Of a stretch of DNA of 64,000 bases, positions 36,345 to 48,185 are shown in pieces. The notes beneath the pieces are model-generated. The model did no database searches. It was not told where the DNA came from and saw only the letters and a list, made by a program, of their open reading frames with translations. Positions within the stretch are counted from its first letter, which is position 1, and every line of letters begins with the position of its first letter. Both the position numbers and the translations under genes were made by a program. The stretch is from NCBI RefSeq assembly GCF_022682495.2, contig NC_071389.1:178498056-178562055 (forward strand), in the 5' to 3' direction. This DNA is from Desmodus rotundus (lineage: Eukaryota > Chordata > Mammalia > Chiroptera > Phyllostomidae).

Positions 36345-36429
36345 TTCAGTATCTAGAGAGAATGCTAAAGGCGCAGGAGAGCAATCTGCAAAATGAGACT
36401 GCACATTAGGAAATCGTACAGGAAAACAG
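36345..36429 (+). CDS. KLR-like exon 3 (stalk) with in-frame stop
   Basis: 85 bp, acceptor ATGACTTTCAG|TT and donor AAACAG|GTATGT. In the phase set by exon 2 it reads VQYLERMLKAQESNLQNETAH, then TAG, then EIVQENR. It is a heptad-like, polar stalk with one N-glycosylation sequon (N-E-T). The stop at 36,407-36,409 is one C-to-T change from CAG. The exon ends in phase 2, unlike the phase-1 stalk exon of KLRD1. Confidence 0.55.
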
Positions 36430-36654
36430 GTATGTATTGAATTACAATGGGAATCTTGTCCCACATGGAAGCTCTTGAAATCTAGATGTATATATACAGC
36501 TAATAGATATCAGATCGAAGTTGCATATCTATGGTGTGCTTAGCAGAAAAATGTTCATGTATCAGAACTTCCCTTGAAGTTATGGAAGATAACTAAAAAT
36601 AATAATTTAAAAATTATAATACACTGAGTAACCATGGGTGATAGTTTATATTCA

Positions 36655-37012
36655 TGCATGTACTTTTCAAAACATATTTTATTAAGTTCACATACAACAT
36701 TACATGAGTTTCCCGTGTACAACAGAGCGATCCAGCATTTATCCACCTTGTGATGGGATCGCCATAATGTAGTGATCATCTGTCACCATACCAAGTTATT
36801 GCAATATTATTGACTGTGTTTCCAGTGCTATACATTGCATCCCCATGGCTTATTTATTTGATAAGTGGAAGTTTATACCTCTTATTCCCCTTTACTTTTT
36901 TCACCCATCCTCCCACCTCCCTCCCCCTGGCAATCATTCAGTTGTTGTCTGTATCTGAGTCTGTTTCTGGTTTTTTGTTGTTGTTGTTTGTTTAGGTTTT
37001 TTTAGATTCCAC
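36655..37012 (-). mobile_element. L1 LINE 3' fragment
   Basis: Antisense L1 3' UTR: TTATTAAGTTCACATACAAC, the TCATCTGTCACCATACCAAG region, then GTTGTTGTCTGTATCTGAGT and TTTTTTAGATTCCACATA. Confidence 0.75.
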
Positions 37013-38714
37013 ATAAAATTTCTCCTTCTTTAAAGAAACCTGATATATTATTTCTGCTGAAAATATAATCTTGGCAGCAAGAAAACACTTCTGAAGCGCT
37101 GAGTTCCAGTCTTATCAAGCAGGACAAATAGCAAGGAAGCACTGGACGTGCACGGCATGCTATCCATTCCTCTATTTTCTTATACAGAAGATAATTACAA
37201 ATAGAGACTTTTCAACATCTTGTGTTCATTCAATCATGTAAAGCGACATATTATAATTGGAGATCTCTTCATCAAACAGCAAATATCGAAATAGGGACTT
37301 CAAATGATTGTGTAATTTTTCAATTTTAAATATATTTACATACAGATGTAAATATACAACCTGTAAAAATTTCAGACCTTGGTAAATAAATGGGGGAGAA
37401 AATCATGTGGGACATAGAAAACTAGACTTGGCACCTAAGATACGGCTGATGTTTTTTGATTGCTTCTCGTATTTCTGGCACCAGCACCTCAGTGACTGCG
37501 TGTATTAAAGCAGGTGCTGTCCCAATGTCCTGTGACACAGTGCTGTCATTGTTGCCGTCATAATAATAAGGAATCGAAGGCCCAGAGAGGGTGAGAAGTG
37601 TTTCAAAGGTCGTACAGCGAGTAAGAATTAGCATCAAGATTTAAGCCAAGACAGACTTTCTCTCGAGACGATGAACTTAACCTAGATGCTTTGCTGACCC
37701 CAGAACAGTAAGTCGTATCAAACCCAGCTGCATGAATATTGCTTCTTTGGAAACGGTCAGGGCTGCTTATACCAGTAGATTTATATTTTTCTCCCCTGGA
37801 TGTATCGTTCAGACAGGAAAAATGATTAAAAAAACTTTCCAGAATCGAATTTCACAAAAGCTCGTTAAGTGATGCCATTAGACTCCAGCGGGCATGAAGA
37901 ACACAGGTTTTCTTTATTGTTTGGTTCTCCTCTACTGTTTTCCTTTTTCACTGCGTCCAAGTTCTGTTTTCCCTTCAGCAAAGACTTCAAGCTGTGTCAG
38001 CGGTGGTGGACTCCTGGCATGTAGGCAGGCACTTTCCTTCTGGTGCTCGTGGGAGGCACTCCTCAGAAATACAGCATCCTTCCCCACTGAGGGGGACTCC
38101 ACTTCGGATAATTTTCAACAAAGCGCATCTGAATGTCTCCCCCGTTGAACTGCTGTCTATATATTATGCTTCAAACTGAACCTGTATATACAGATCACCA
38201 GAGAATGCTTTCAGAAAGAGCAAGGAAAATATATTTAAAAATAAAGGTAAAAACAGGATATGGTCACACTATTTAAAGACATAGAAGTAGAAATGGGTGC
38301 TAACTACCCGTTATATATTCTTTTTAAGTGAAATGTGTTGGGGTGACAGTGGATAATAACTTAACTTTTCTAGGGACCCCACAGTCTATCAAAGGGTAGT
38401 TGGCTACCCCCCCTTCTTATATGTTTAGAAAAGATCTTATATGCTACATGTATATTCCCTGAAAAAAGGCAATATTGGCATCTCAGAAAGAAAGCAATGA
38501 GCTATGAAAAAATAAAGTATCTACTTCTCTTCACAGCCTGTTGACAATAAGGCTCCTGAATTTTGTAGCACTTGGGGTAGTCGGAATAGTCTCTCTGTCC
38601 ATAAGAGTACCTCCCACCTGTTACTGACAAATTTGTATGCATGTGTTAACATTTTAAGTGACCTCATTTTTTAAATTCCATGGAGATATACACCAAAGTA
38701 AAAAAGCTAAACCC
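37013..38714. other. Region downstream of KLR-like exon 3; no lectin exon seen
   Basis: This is where lectin-domain exons would be expected. A MIR-like fragment is at about 37,555-37,640 (minus). An acceptor-like TTTTCCCTTCAG at 37,979 precedes a Cys-containing open frame (to 38,148), but the spacing of Cys and Trp does not fit a C-type lectin exon. Confidence 0.45.
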
Positions 38715-38935
38715 TGCCCCCTGGCTGGGTAGTTCAGTGGGTTGAGAATTCAGTGGGCCTGCGAATCAAAGGGCTGCCTGTTCGTTTCCTGGTCAGGGCA
38801 CATGCCTGGATTGCAGGCCAGGCCCCCAGCAGGGGGTGCTTGGCAGGCAACCACACATTGATGTTTCTCTCCCTCCCTTTCTCCCTCCCTTCCCCTCTCT
38901 AAAAATAAATAAATAAAACTTTTTTTTTAAATGCT
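38715..38935 (+). mobile_element. Bat VES SINE
   Basis: tRNA-like head CCCTGGCTGGGTAGTTCAGTG (read from 38,713) with box B-like GTTCGTTTCCTGGTC, then TCAGGGCACATGCCTGG, the CCACACATTGATGTTTCTCT pyrimidine-rich body and an AAATAAATAAATAAAAC tail. Characteristic of bats. Confidence 0.9.
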
Positions 38936-41900
38936 ACCCCCCCCCCACCACCAAATTGTTACTTTTTTGTTTAGAATGACCATCTGGAAAAGAAAATATT
39001 TAGAAAAGAGAAGTGTACAGAAAACTAGGAATGCTGGGGTGGAAAGAGGCTGAATAGATTGTAGAATTCTGTTACGATTAGGTTGCTTCTGCGATAGTAA
39101 AATAGGGACAGTGGTAAAGCATAGGTGCTTACTTCCTGTGTGTACTTTGAGCCCGAGTCTGGTGGAGTGCACGAGAATGGTGCTCACTGTGTCTGAATGC
39201 GCACCACCCACGGAAGCGGGGACGTCTGCGAGAAACAACCCCCAGCTTGTCGCCGGCACTGTTTTAACTCTAAAGCCTTTAATAAATTAAACTGAATAAC
39301 TGCTAACTGTTTATTTTTTTTAATAAAGATCCTCTGTGAGAGAACAACGTAAAGAAACTAAAATTCGATCACTGAGATTTTAAAGCCAAGTTCTCTGTAG
39401 CGCATCCCCGCGTGCGGGTCTAAGTAGTTGTCTCGGAGTCACGAAGTTTCAGCGTAAGTTGGAGTTTTGAATAGTGGTCGAGTCTGAAATCCACTTGCAA
39501 AAATGTCTGAACAATTTGATTTCTCGTGTGCCTCAGTCTGATTTCACGGACAGTCTCCTCATCGCATTGGCCGGCCTCCCCCTAACGTTCTAAGTGCTTT
39601 TTCACTGGCTCAGCCCAGCTCTTAAAAACTCTTGCACCTTTCCTTTCCGGAGTTGAATTCAACATCTCTCCCTGGGTGCAGTCGTTTGAATAGTCTTCCT
39701 GGCCTGTTTAATTCTGTTCAGTTAACATTTGAGGGATCTGGGTTAAAACTCTCCACTAATTCTTTGCACCATTCTTGCAACTTTTTCTGTAAGTCTAAAA
39801 TTATTTTTTTATTTTGTTTTATGAAACTGGAATCTCCTCCCCAACTGAGGTTACTCATTAGTTTAAAAACTAGTAAAGAGTCAAGTATTTCTCCAGCAAA
39901 CTGTCTTCTCTATAACCTATAGCATAGATTAACCTAATCATCGATGGGGTAAAGTTAGTGAGTATTTCAATCAGTAATTGAAAAGAGAATGTTTAAATTA
40001 AAATACTGCTATTTTGCCATGTGCAATGAGTTAATGGATATAGTTAATGATCATCAATTGCTGCTTAAATTATAAAAGTGAAGCACTAGATATTAAATAT
40101 ATCTGAATGCCAGTACACATTCCTTATTATAAAATAGTAGAGCTTTATTCCCCAAAATAAATACAATCTGTTATCAAGTATCTCTCTTACTATCAATATA
40201 CAAGAAATAGGGAAAAACCACAAGAATGCATCCAACAACAATACAGAAGTGCCACCAGCAACGCAGGACTTTAGAAAAACTCTAAGGACAAGCAATCGAG
40301 TTTACTCAGCAATGTAAACGCAATCACAACGACAAAGGCAAGGGTGTATCAACCAGTCACGTTAGTGAATTCTTATTTAATTTGCTTTTAAAATATAAAA
40401 TCATCAGGGAAATGTGAACACTGATAAAATAGCTGATGATATCAAGAAAAGACTGTTGACATAGAGGTTGGGTTATAAAAATGCATTTGCCTTACAGAGA
40501 TTTACAGGGAAACGTCCATAGAAGAAATCATACGACATCTGGGATTTCAAACTCGTCTGGATTGGAGAATTGATGTTTGTTAAAGCTGGGCGATGGGCAC
40601 TGGGCCATTCAATAAACTATTGTCTCTACACCGTGTGATGTTAGAAGTTTTTCCGTAACAGAAATTTAAAGAATATAAAAATACTTTTCTCTCCAGAAGT
40701 CCCTGGGTAAGGAGAACATGATTGCAGACTTGTTTTAGTGAGCTAGTTATGATAGGAAATAAGATCATGACACGAAGCTAAACAATAAATGTAGAAGAAT
40801 AAAAAGACATTTCGAAAGTCGAAATGAGCATCCCAGAACATGTTGACGACCCACTGGAGGTAATTTTCTCCTAAAGCAGATTCCTAGGGTGAAGGCAAGG
40901 AATTTAGCATTAAGCAGAACATTGTACAAAAAACAAGTAGAGGTAGCAAAGAGATCCAATTGAAAGTGAAATATATAAAATAAAAAGGGATATTTATTGT
41001 GTACTTTCCAAGTGCCAAGCACTTTTCATGTGTTAAGTATTTAATCCCCACAACCACCCTATGAGTTATCCCTGTTTGTCAGACACACCACCTAAGTGCA
41101 GGGAGCATGTATATTTTGCCCAAAGTTTAACAGCGAGTAGCTGGAGGAGCTGGGCCTTGAACACTGGCAGCCTGGCTTCAGACCCTGCACATACAAACTC
41201 AGCTGTGCCAGTCAGTGGCCATCACAGCAGAGGGTGGGCCCAGCTGGCTAGGTGCAGGCTGTGTAATTGCATGCACATGCCTGATGTTAAGTGCACGCAC
41301 AGAGCCCTCAGTGGTCGCTGTCTAGGATGGACGGATGATGATTAAGAAACACACACAGTAGGACGCTTACCTGACTGTGTGGTTTCATAATTTTAGTAGG
41401 AGCATGTTAATTCACTTGAAATCGACAGCATTAAAAGTTTTATTACGGAAGTTGCCTACAGTAATGCTGGAAGGGCAAAGAGATGGTAGATCAACTATCA
41501 ACGTCAGAACCAAACAGACGAGAAGTGGTAGAACTGAACTGGTATCAGCCTCAGAAAGCAGGTCGTAACTTTAAAGCCTTTTGTCTGGACAAAGCCATTT
41601 TTCTGTCATCCTCCTAGTACCTGGCTTCTTAGAACTCATACTCCCAGAGATAAGTTACATAGGTGCCTATTTTTAGTACCAAGCTTGCTTGTTATATAAT
41701 AGATGTTTTCACTTTGAATGTATTTGTACGCTTCCTTATACTTACTTGTGCATTGTCCTGGTAGAAGCTCACTCTAGTCCCGTGATACAGAATCAATATC
41801 TGTATCTTGTTAAATTAAGAGTCAAGCAAAAACAGTTAAGTGCTTAGCTGTAGCCAAAGCAAGAATAAGATAGCAGGAACAACTTGGGTGATGGCTCATC

Positions 41901-42420
41901 TGCATAATCAGGTCTTCCAGAATTCCCGAGCTTCTTGAACTATATAGTGGTAATTAGGGGAGTTTTGGAGTTTTGAAGGCCAGAGTAGATGAATGTACTG
42001 AAAAAAGTTTCAGACCCAGGGACCACAGACACGATCTTCAACCCACCCATTATTATCCTTTGTCAGATCAGATTCACACAACTCAAATGTAAGGAAAGGT
42101 CACTACAATCAAATGTTAAGGTTGAACCCTTCCTGTAATTTAGACCCTGGGTGGGCTGGCTTTTTATCATTCATGAAATTTCAACTCATCATTTTTTAAA
42201 CAAATGTTGTATGCTGGATTATTTTGGTTTTATGCTAAAATGTTTCTGGTTCTGTGATACGTGGTCCATGTATATAAAACATTAGTTCAGTGAATGTTCT
42301 TGTTTTTCCACACATTTTTTATTTAAAACCTTTAGCTATAAAATTTCTTTCTTGTTGAGATTCACATGAAATTATCTATTTTGGATAAATTCAAGAGTGT
42401 GGACATCTATTATTTGCTTC
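38936..42420. other. Intergenic, repeats only
   Basis: A MIR fragment at about 41,020-41,190. No conserved exon seen. Confidence 0.45.
41020..41190 (-). repeat. MIR SINE fragment
   Basis: Antisense MIR: AATCCCCACAACCACCCTAT, CAGCGAGTAGCTGGAGGAGC and the TTGAACACTGGCAGCCTGGC end. Confidence 0.7.
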
Positions 42421-42424
42421 TCAG

Positions 42425-43135
42425 TTTATATGTAGAAATTTTTTTTTCTCTAACAGATTTATTTTGGGGGGAAAGAAATGGATTTTGAGGGAGGAAAACA
42501 AGAAGCAGAGAGCTGTGGAATAGAAAATAAATACAAATGTAAGCTGTTTTGCTGATTGTTTTATCCACAACAAATGAGTACAGAGACTGCCCTGCATGAA
42601 ACACCATGACAAAGGTCCAAGATCAAGGTGTTCCTTTGGCCAAGACTGAAGATTTCATCTCTGGTATTTGGAATTTAGGCTGCAGTCCTTGGTGTTGGAT
42701 GGACCACTGGGGCTGTGGTACAGTCCACTTTCAACCGGATTGGAACAGAGGAATGGCCACTTGGCGCAGGCAGAAGCAGATGAGATGCCTGGTTTTTTGT
42801 CTCACCTAACTACCGAAGTTCCCTCCACGGTGCAGTGCCAGGTGGGGTTGTAGTTCTTGTCAAAGTCCTTGTTAATGCGGGCCGCAATATCCTTCTCTGT
42901 TATACCTTCTCTGTTATACTTCTCCAACACCAGAGTAGCACATTCCACGGAGTCCCGTTACATCTCCTCGGACACATGGGCATATTTTAGGACCGCCTTT
43001 CCGTAGCACACGGTTACAGTGGAGCAGGCACCGGCCCACTGCAGCGCTCTCGTGGGGATGGGGCTGGCGAAGCTCACACTCAGCGGGAGAAGCCTTGCTA
43101 CCGAAGCCGCGGTGCTTCTGTATATACAGAAACTT
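42425..43135 (-). pseudogene. DYNLL1: DYNLL1 processed pseudogene
   Basis: DYNLL1 is the 89-residue dynein light chain LC8. The minus strand carries an intronless copy: YAHVSEEM then a TAG-like stop, [15 protein letters not shown], then [25 protein letters not shown] with a stop, and the end QVAIPLFQSG with its stop, followed by the DYNLL1 3' UTR (GGACTGCAGCCTAAATTCC, CAAATACCAGAGAT) and an AAATAAATCTG then A-rich tail near 42,430. The 5' UTR seems present up to about 43,135. Stops, frameshifts and a 14-bp tandem duplication (near 42,890-42,920) show that it is dead. DYNLL2 is less likely because the 3' UTR matches DYNLL1. Confidence 0.88.
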
Positions 43136-43194
43136 TTAAAGGGGGGAGTTTCTTCGAAACAGATACTGTTATTTATTTAATAAATATTTATTGT

Positions 43195-43272
43195 GTGCCA
43201 AATTGCATAGTACCTGACACACAGCAGGCACAAATTAAATATTTATGTGATACAATTATTGAATGAATGAAA
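43195..43272 (+). repeat. L2/MIR-type 3' end fragment
   Basis: Reads ATTGTGTGCCAAATTGCATA, ACCTGACACACAGCAGGCAC and ends with TTGAATGAATGA, typical of ancient LINE2/MIR tails. Confidence 0.5.
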
Positions 43273-43274
43273 AA

Positions 43275-45735
43275 TGGGCATGGGCTTTGGCTTCATGGAG
43301 ACTATTCTTCCTAATGAAATTATGAAATCTAAGTACAAAAAGCAAATGAAAAATTCAAGTTACAATTAGTGTTATAAATGAAACAAAAAATCATTTGAGA
43401 CTCAGAGCAATAGTGGAGGGAACCTGCAATATCTTACCAGGTGATCAGAAATTGTAATGTTTAAGCTGAGATGAAGTCTAAGAATGAGTGGGACATAAAG
43501 GCCTAAGAGAGGAGCAGTTCGGCAGAACACACCAGTGATGCACAGTCCCCACACAGGAAGTTGCTTAGCGCAGTTCCAGAAGCAGATAGAGGACCAGCGT
43601 GGGTCAAAATGAATTAGTGAGAGAGCAACTACCGTGCTATGCAGGAGGTTGGAGAGACAGGAAGAGGACTACTGTATAAATGTAATCTCTTTAGTGGACC
43701 TGACCATTATAAACAACGTTACTGAAGTGTATATTTTGTAGCTGCCGAGATTATTTTAATTTTTTATTATTTACTCTTATCTTTTTGAAAGCAATACCAA
43801 AAGGTAGTTCTAGTCTTTATCATACTGATTTAAAAGCTTAACCTCCTAAACAAACAAGGAGTTTGACAAAAAAAAAAAAAAAAGTTTTCATTTCCTTTTC
43901 CTTTTCCCGATTCAGCCTCCTTTATCCACCTGCACGAAGGAAGTTCTTCATTAACAATCTACGGACTGAGGCAGTAAGAACAATGTCAGGTCTGAGATAT
44001 TTAAAGGAATTTATCATTGATATCTGCTTTTTGAACTGCAGTGATAGTCTATCAACAAAACTTCACCTTTTATAGAAGCAAACACTCTCAGAGATCTAAC
44101 AACTGAGATAAAACATAAAGCATTTTGCGTTTTCCTTTTTATAAATTTTTATTTGGTCTTCCCCCCAACCCCCCTTTTTTGCCTCTTAGGTAACTCAAAC
44201 AAAACAAATGAGGAAACAGATCTATGTTTTATCATTTTCTTTTAAATACAGTTTCATTTTTATTCTTGAATATACATCACTTTTAATTTTTTTGAACAGA
44301 AGGATTTCCATTGTCTGGGGTGTTAGTATTTAATCTAGATTCTGAGACACCAGAAGTCAGAAAAACAATTAAAAATGTGTAATGCGTCTGCCTCCTTTAG
44401 AAGATAAAAAAAAAGTTGACGATCAATGAAGATGATCTCTTATATTTCCGGCTACTTGGCTAGTAGTAAGAGTCTGTGTTCTTTGTCTACAAAAAGGTAA
44501 CACACTCCTTTATTAGTGGCGAAAGAGAAAATGACAGTTGCAGCCACATACGAGGCAGGCTTGAGTTATTAAATGGATCTGGACTGCCACCTTGTGGCCA
44601 CTGGTGCAAAGAACAGAAATCGTTTCAGTGATCTAGCTGCGAAGGAGCGGGAGCGAAGAGTAGGGTTTGAGGACAGCCTTGTAAGTTAGCTCATCAAAGC
44701 CTTTCAGTCAAATCAAAATAGAATCAAAGTCATTGTGGGCAGAAGACAGGTGGTTATTTCCTTAAATATGTTCAAGAAGCCTCTCTAGCAGAAATCTAAT
44801 TCACTGACTGGGATTGTTTTAGATTCCACAGCCCCACAAGTATTGATGAAGAGGGAACTGGATCTGGCAAGAATTAGTCTAGGTCTGTTACTTAGTAGGA
44901 AAAATAAAGAGAATTCAGGAGAGAAGTTCCTGTTTACAGAACTGGTGCCCATGAGCACCCAGCTGAGATGCTTCTCAACCCTGGCTACAGAAATCATTTG
45001 AGGGGATTGTGAAATGTAAAGATGCTCAGAGCCTCCCCCATGTCCTTCCCAGAGTGATGCTGTGGTTTTCAAAGGCTGGCCACCGACACTACTGTGCCGC
45101 CAGTACTAGGAACACCACATAGCTTAACCTCAGTCAGCAGGAGAGACGGTGACTTCAAGTGGCTGCAGTTTATGAAGACCCAGGTCATCTCGTTCAAGAA
45201 AAAGCAAACAAAATCCACCTCACAGCCGTCATAGGAAGATTGTAACGCGCCAATATTATCCAAGCTTAAAAAGAATGACGGCAATTACAAAACCCAAAAG
45301 ATCATTTTAATGTTTTTCCTTGCACAGGCCCCAGTAAATTTGTTCTCCAAAAGGTATCCCAAATGACATTCTCCTGGTCTTCATTGCTTTTTTAGGCCTA
45401 GATACTTTGTATTGTAGACTTACTGTTATTCTTATTGTGAATTTCTCTCATTTTTGGCAAGTATAACACTTTACCCGTGGCTCTCAAGATTCAATTGGCA
45501 TACATAAACCTTGCTGAAAATGCAGTTTTCTGTATTTATCCCGAGAAATTCTCATTCATAAGTCTGGAGTAGCAGGTAGAAACCTCCTTATTTTACAAGC
45601 AACCCAAGCAAGTCTGATGTAGTTGGTTTCAAGCATCTCAAAGAAACACTGCTTAGTCATATTTCCAAATGCTTGTTTACTGAGGGTGCAGAAATGTGTT
45701 TTAGATAAGGAATGTTCTAGTACTTTTCTGTTACA
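43275..45735. other. Intergenic, no gene recognised
   Basis: A poly-A run near 43,869-43,883 and a MER5-like patch near 44,960-45,075 (TTCTCAACCCTGGCTACAGA) are the only repeats noticed. No exon seen. Confidence 0.4.
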
Positions 45736-45925
45736 GTGGTTTTTATAGCGTGGTCCTTGGCTCACAGCGTGGTTCTAATATCAGCATCACCAAGGACCTT
45801 TTCGGAAATGCAATTTCTAGCCCAACTCTATGAATCAGACATTCTGGGGGTGGGGCCCAAAAAGCATTTAACCAGCTCTCTGGTGTTCTGATGCACTCTG
45901 AATTTGAAAACTGATGGTTTCCTCA
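45735..45925 (+). mobile_element. MER5A-like hAT-Charlie fragment
   Basis: Contains CATCAGCATCACC-like TATCAGCATCACCAAGGACC, then GAATCAGACATTCTGGGGGT and GGGGCCCAAAAAGCATTTAA, matching MER5A from memory. Confidence 0.65.
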
Positions 45926-46139
45926 AACCCCTCTCCTCCTGGATGGCTTTTTGATGTGGCTTCTCCAAGTTCTTAGCATGTTTAACCAATCTCCTAACTT
46001 TACAAAGGAACCAGGCAGGTTCAGTCTTTTGCCTTGAAGGATGGGCTCGGACATCCAATAGTACAGAGAACAGTCTTTAGGTCTCTGATGAGCCTTGCGG
46101 GTGAGAATCCTGCAGCTATTTTAAGGAGCTTTAACAGGA

Positions 46140-46440
46140 GAGGGGGAAGCCCGCTCCGCCCTACTGCCCTCGCAGCAGAATGTCCTGCCTGTGGGAACGT
46201 GCGGCACCTTTGTCCCTCAGGACTGCGCTGAGGCGTCGGGTCCCTGGGAGAACTGTTTGGGGATGTGTGTCACTAGACACAGCCGAGCGCCATCTTCTCC
46301 AGGGCTGCGCTAAGGAGGGACTGCAAAAACTTCTGCCTGTGCTGCTACTGCAAATGCTACTTTTTCTCCCACCATCAGCGTGTTCCCTGATACACTTCTT
46401 TGCCAAATAAATCGCTGCATTTCCAATTTTATGTTTCAAG
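46140..46440 (+). mobile_element. Possible LTR-like fragment
   Basis: GC-rich block ending in CCAAATAAATCGCTGC, a polyadenylation signal in an LTR-like setting. No flanking retroviral sequence; tentative. Confidence 0.25.
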
Positions 46441-47229
46441 TAGAAGCCAACAGAGTAAAACCTAAAGATCAAATCGTGGTTAGTATTTTGATTGTTCATG
46501 TTCGTTTGAGACACAGGTTATGAAGAAGCAGAATTGCAGTAGGTACTTCTATCTTCTACAGAAATAACAGGGGGGTAAAAAGTAGGTTTACAGATGCGAG
46601 TGACATTGTTGAGTTAATAAAACTATTACAATAATCATACCCTGCATGACTTTCCCATATAAACAACTATAAATCTACTTTTGCCCACCTCTGTATTTAT
46701 GTCTCTCTCTATAAGCTTGTTGATTCTGTTTCTTTGGAGAAGCTTGACTGATAGAGAGGGATGAATATTCCAGATAAATCTCTAGAAAGTCTTGAGTTTA
46801 TAAAAGTCTTGGTGAGTTGGAGGAACTGAGAGACCCACGAAGCTACAGGATAGAGAGCAAAGGGCAGAGTGGTATTCCTTGAAGCTGCATGGAGAAGCAA
46901 CTAAAAAACAAGTGAGGAAGTCACTTCGCAAGTTACACTCCATTCTAGCTGACCTTGAAGGTTCAATTTGGTCTTCAAGGGTGGCTCACCTGCTGGCAAT
47001 TTTGAGATTTGTATTTAATATGCCAGGTGTGAAAAATGCCCAATCCGCTTTAGTCTTTATTGCTCTATTGTACTGCACAGTTGTCTTAGATTCAATAAAA
47101 ATGTACCAAGAGCTAGGCACTGAGACAGAAAAATGCATGAAACATCATCCAGGACTTAAGGGAATCAAAACAATGAAGTAGAGGAATTTCTAAATAAAAA
47201 TTTACAGTATTTTCGGATTAATACACACT

Positions 47230-47345
47230 CTAACATTTATGTACAGAATGATGTAATTCTGGGAGGCAGGCGTTATTATCTCCTGTGCCAATAAGGAAAC
47301 TGGAGTTCACAGAGGCTGAGTGATGGGTATATTGTTACAGAGCAG
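47230..47345 (-). repeat. MIR SINE fragment
   Basis: Antisense MIR: GGAGGCAGGCGTTATTATCT, CAATAAGGAAACTGGAGTTC then ACAGAGGCTGAGTGA. Confidence 0.65.
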
Positions 47346-47574
47346 CAAGCAGAGCAGGAGAATCCCGTGTTTATTTTGGACAGTCACGTGCTTAGTTACC
47401 TACGGGATGGAGAAAACTGGTTTCTGGGGAACCACAAGCCCTCTTCACCACACGTCTCAAGACTCAGCTCCTAAGATAATAAATACTTGTAAGACTCTTT
47501 CAAACGCTTAAAATTCTTCCAACCCTCCTAATTTGTAATTACTTGTGCTAGTCCCTATGGTAGCTCTCTGAAAG

Positions 47575-48185
47575 AGTATAAATACAACTGCCTTTTAAAA
47601 AGAACTTTCAGGCTGGTATATCTCTCCACACCAAGTCCCTCTCCTTTCTTGATGAGAGAATAAAAACTTGACTCTCTACACTTTCTGCTCTTTGTGAGTC
47701 CTTTCACAGCCCACCTCACTGACCACCCTAACATTTTGGTGGCCCGTACGGGGACATCCTCTATTCCTCCCTCTCCTCCGGCCTCCTGAGGCTTGTGAAC
47801 AGGGGTGTGGTGGGAAGCAGAAGCTCGACCCGGGTTAGCCCTCAAACCCTGTCTCTGTGAGGTTTGCAGAGAGGATTCTGATCCTTCCCCGTCTCTCTGG
47901 ACTCTGCGGGCAGCTTCCTCCTCAACCACCTTCGCAGCCAGCAACCAGACTGGGAATCACTGGAAGCAAGAACAGGACTAACTGCCCGCGGGGAGAAAAC
48001 CCTGGAACAAACAGCAGCTTCCTGTTACAATGCCCTGACAGCCCAGGGGTCTCACAACAACCAACCCCCCACATTTTTAATCCAATAAAACCTCACAGCC
48101 CCCGCTCTTCAATGCTGGTGCATCTCTCCACACCATGCCCCTCTCCTTTCTTGGATAGTTAATAAAAACTTTACTCTCTACAAAA
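47575..48185 (+). mobile_element. ERV remnant: LTR end, tRNA-Ile PBS, leader, second LTR piece
   Basis: A 5' LTR end (TATAAATA at about 47,577, AATAAA at 47,659, ending ACCCTAACA at 47,733) is followed by an 18-base primer-binding site complementary to the 3' end of tRNA-Ile. About 350 bp of non-coding leader follows. Then a second, truncated LTR copy (about 48,112-48,180) repeats the GGTGCATCTCTCCACACC and CCCTCTCCTTTCTT parts of the first. No gag, pol or env is present: it is a deleted, non-coding remnant of an ERV-I-like provirus. Confidence 0.7.
47737..47754 (+). promoter_or_regulatory. Retroviral primer-binding site (tRNA-Ile)
   Basis: TGGTGGCCCGTACGGGGA equals the reverse complement of the 3' end of tRNA-Ile plus CCA (18 of 18 by my recollection of the tRNA). 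It lies 3 bases after the LTR end, the expected place. Confidence 0.75.

Larger units (their letters stand above)
28780..36429 (+). pseudogene. KLR-like NK receptor, three exons, broken
   Basis: Three exons join in frame: 28,780-28,864 (start codon in a strong CACCATGG context), 30,730-30,837 and 36,345-36,429, all with AG/GT borders and phase-1 junctions, like KLRD1. Together they encode a 28-residue cytoplasmic tail, a transmembrane segment and a polar stalk, the N-terminal half of a type II C-type-lectin-like receptor. The tail has one Tyr (ELYPLTEE) but no proper ITIM, and the membrane segment has no charged residue. The stalk exon has an in-frame TAG at 36,407-36,409. I find no lectin-domain exons downstream, so this is probably a pseudogene or a remnant. 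Position between GABARAPL1 and KLRD1 fits KLRE1 of rodents, but I recall KLRE1 in the same orientation as KLRD1, and here it is opposite. Family assignment is an inference. Confidence 0.6.

Noticed and set aside
37980..38150. Candidate lectin exon after an acceptor-like site
   Set aside because: The Cys and Trp spacing (SSCVSGGGLLACRQALSFWC) does not fit the CxxC...W...CY pattern of KLR lectin exons and no donor fits.
47555..47944. 129-codon minus-strand frame
   Set aside because: It is antisense to the ERV LTR, PBS and leader; no viral or cellular protein similarity.
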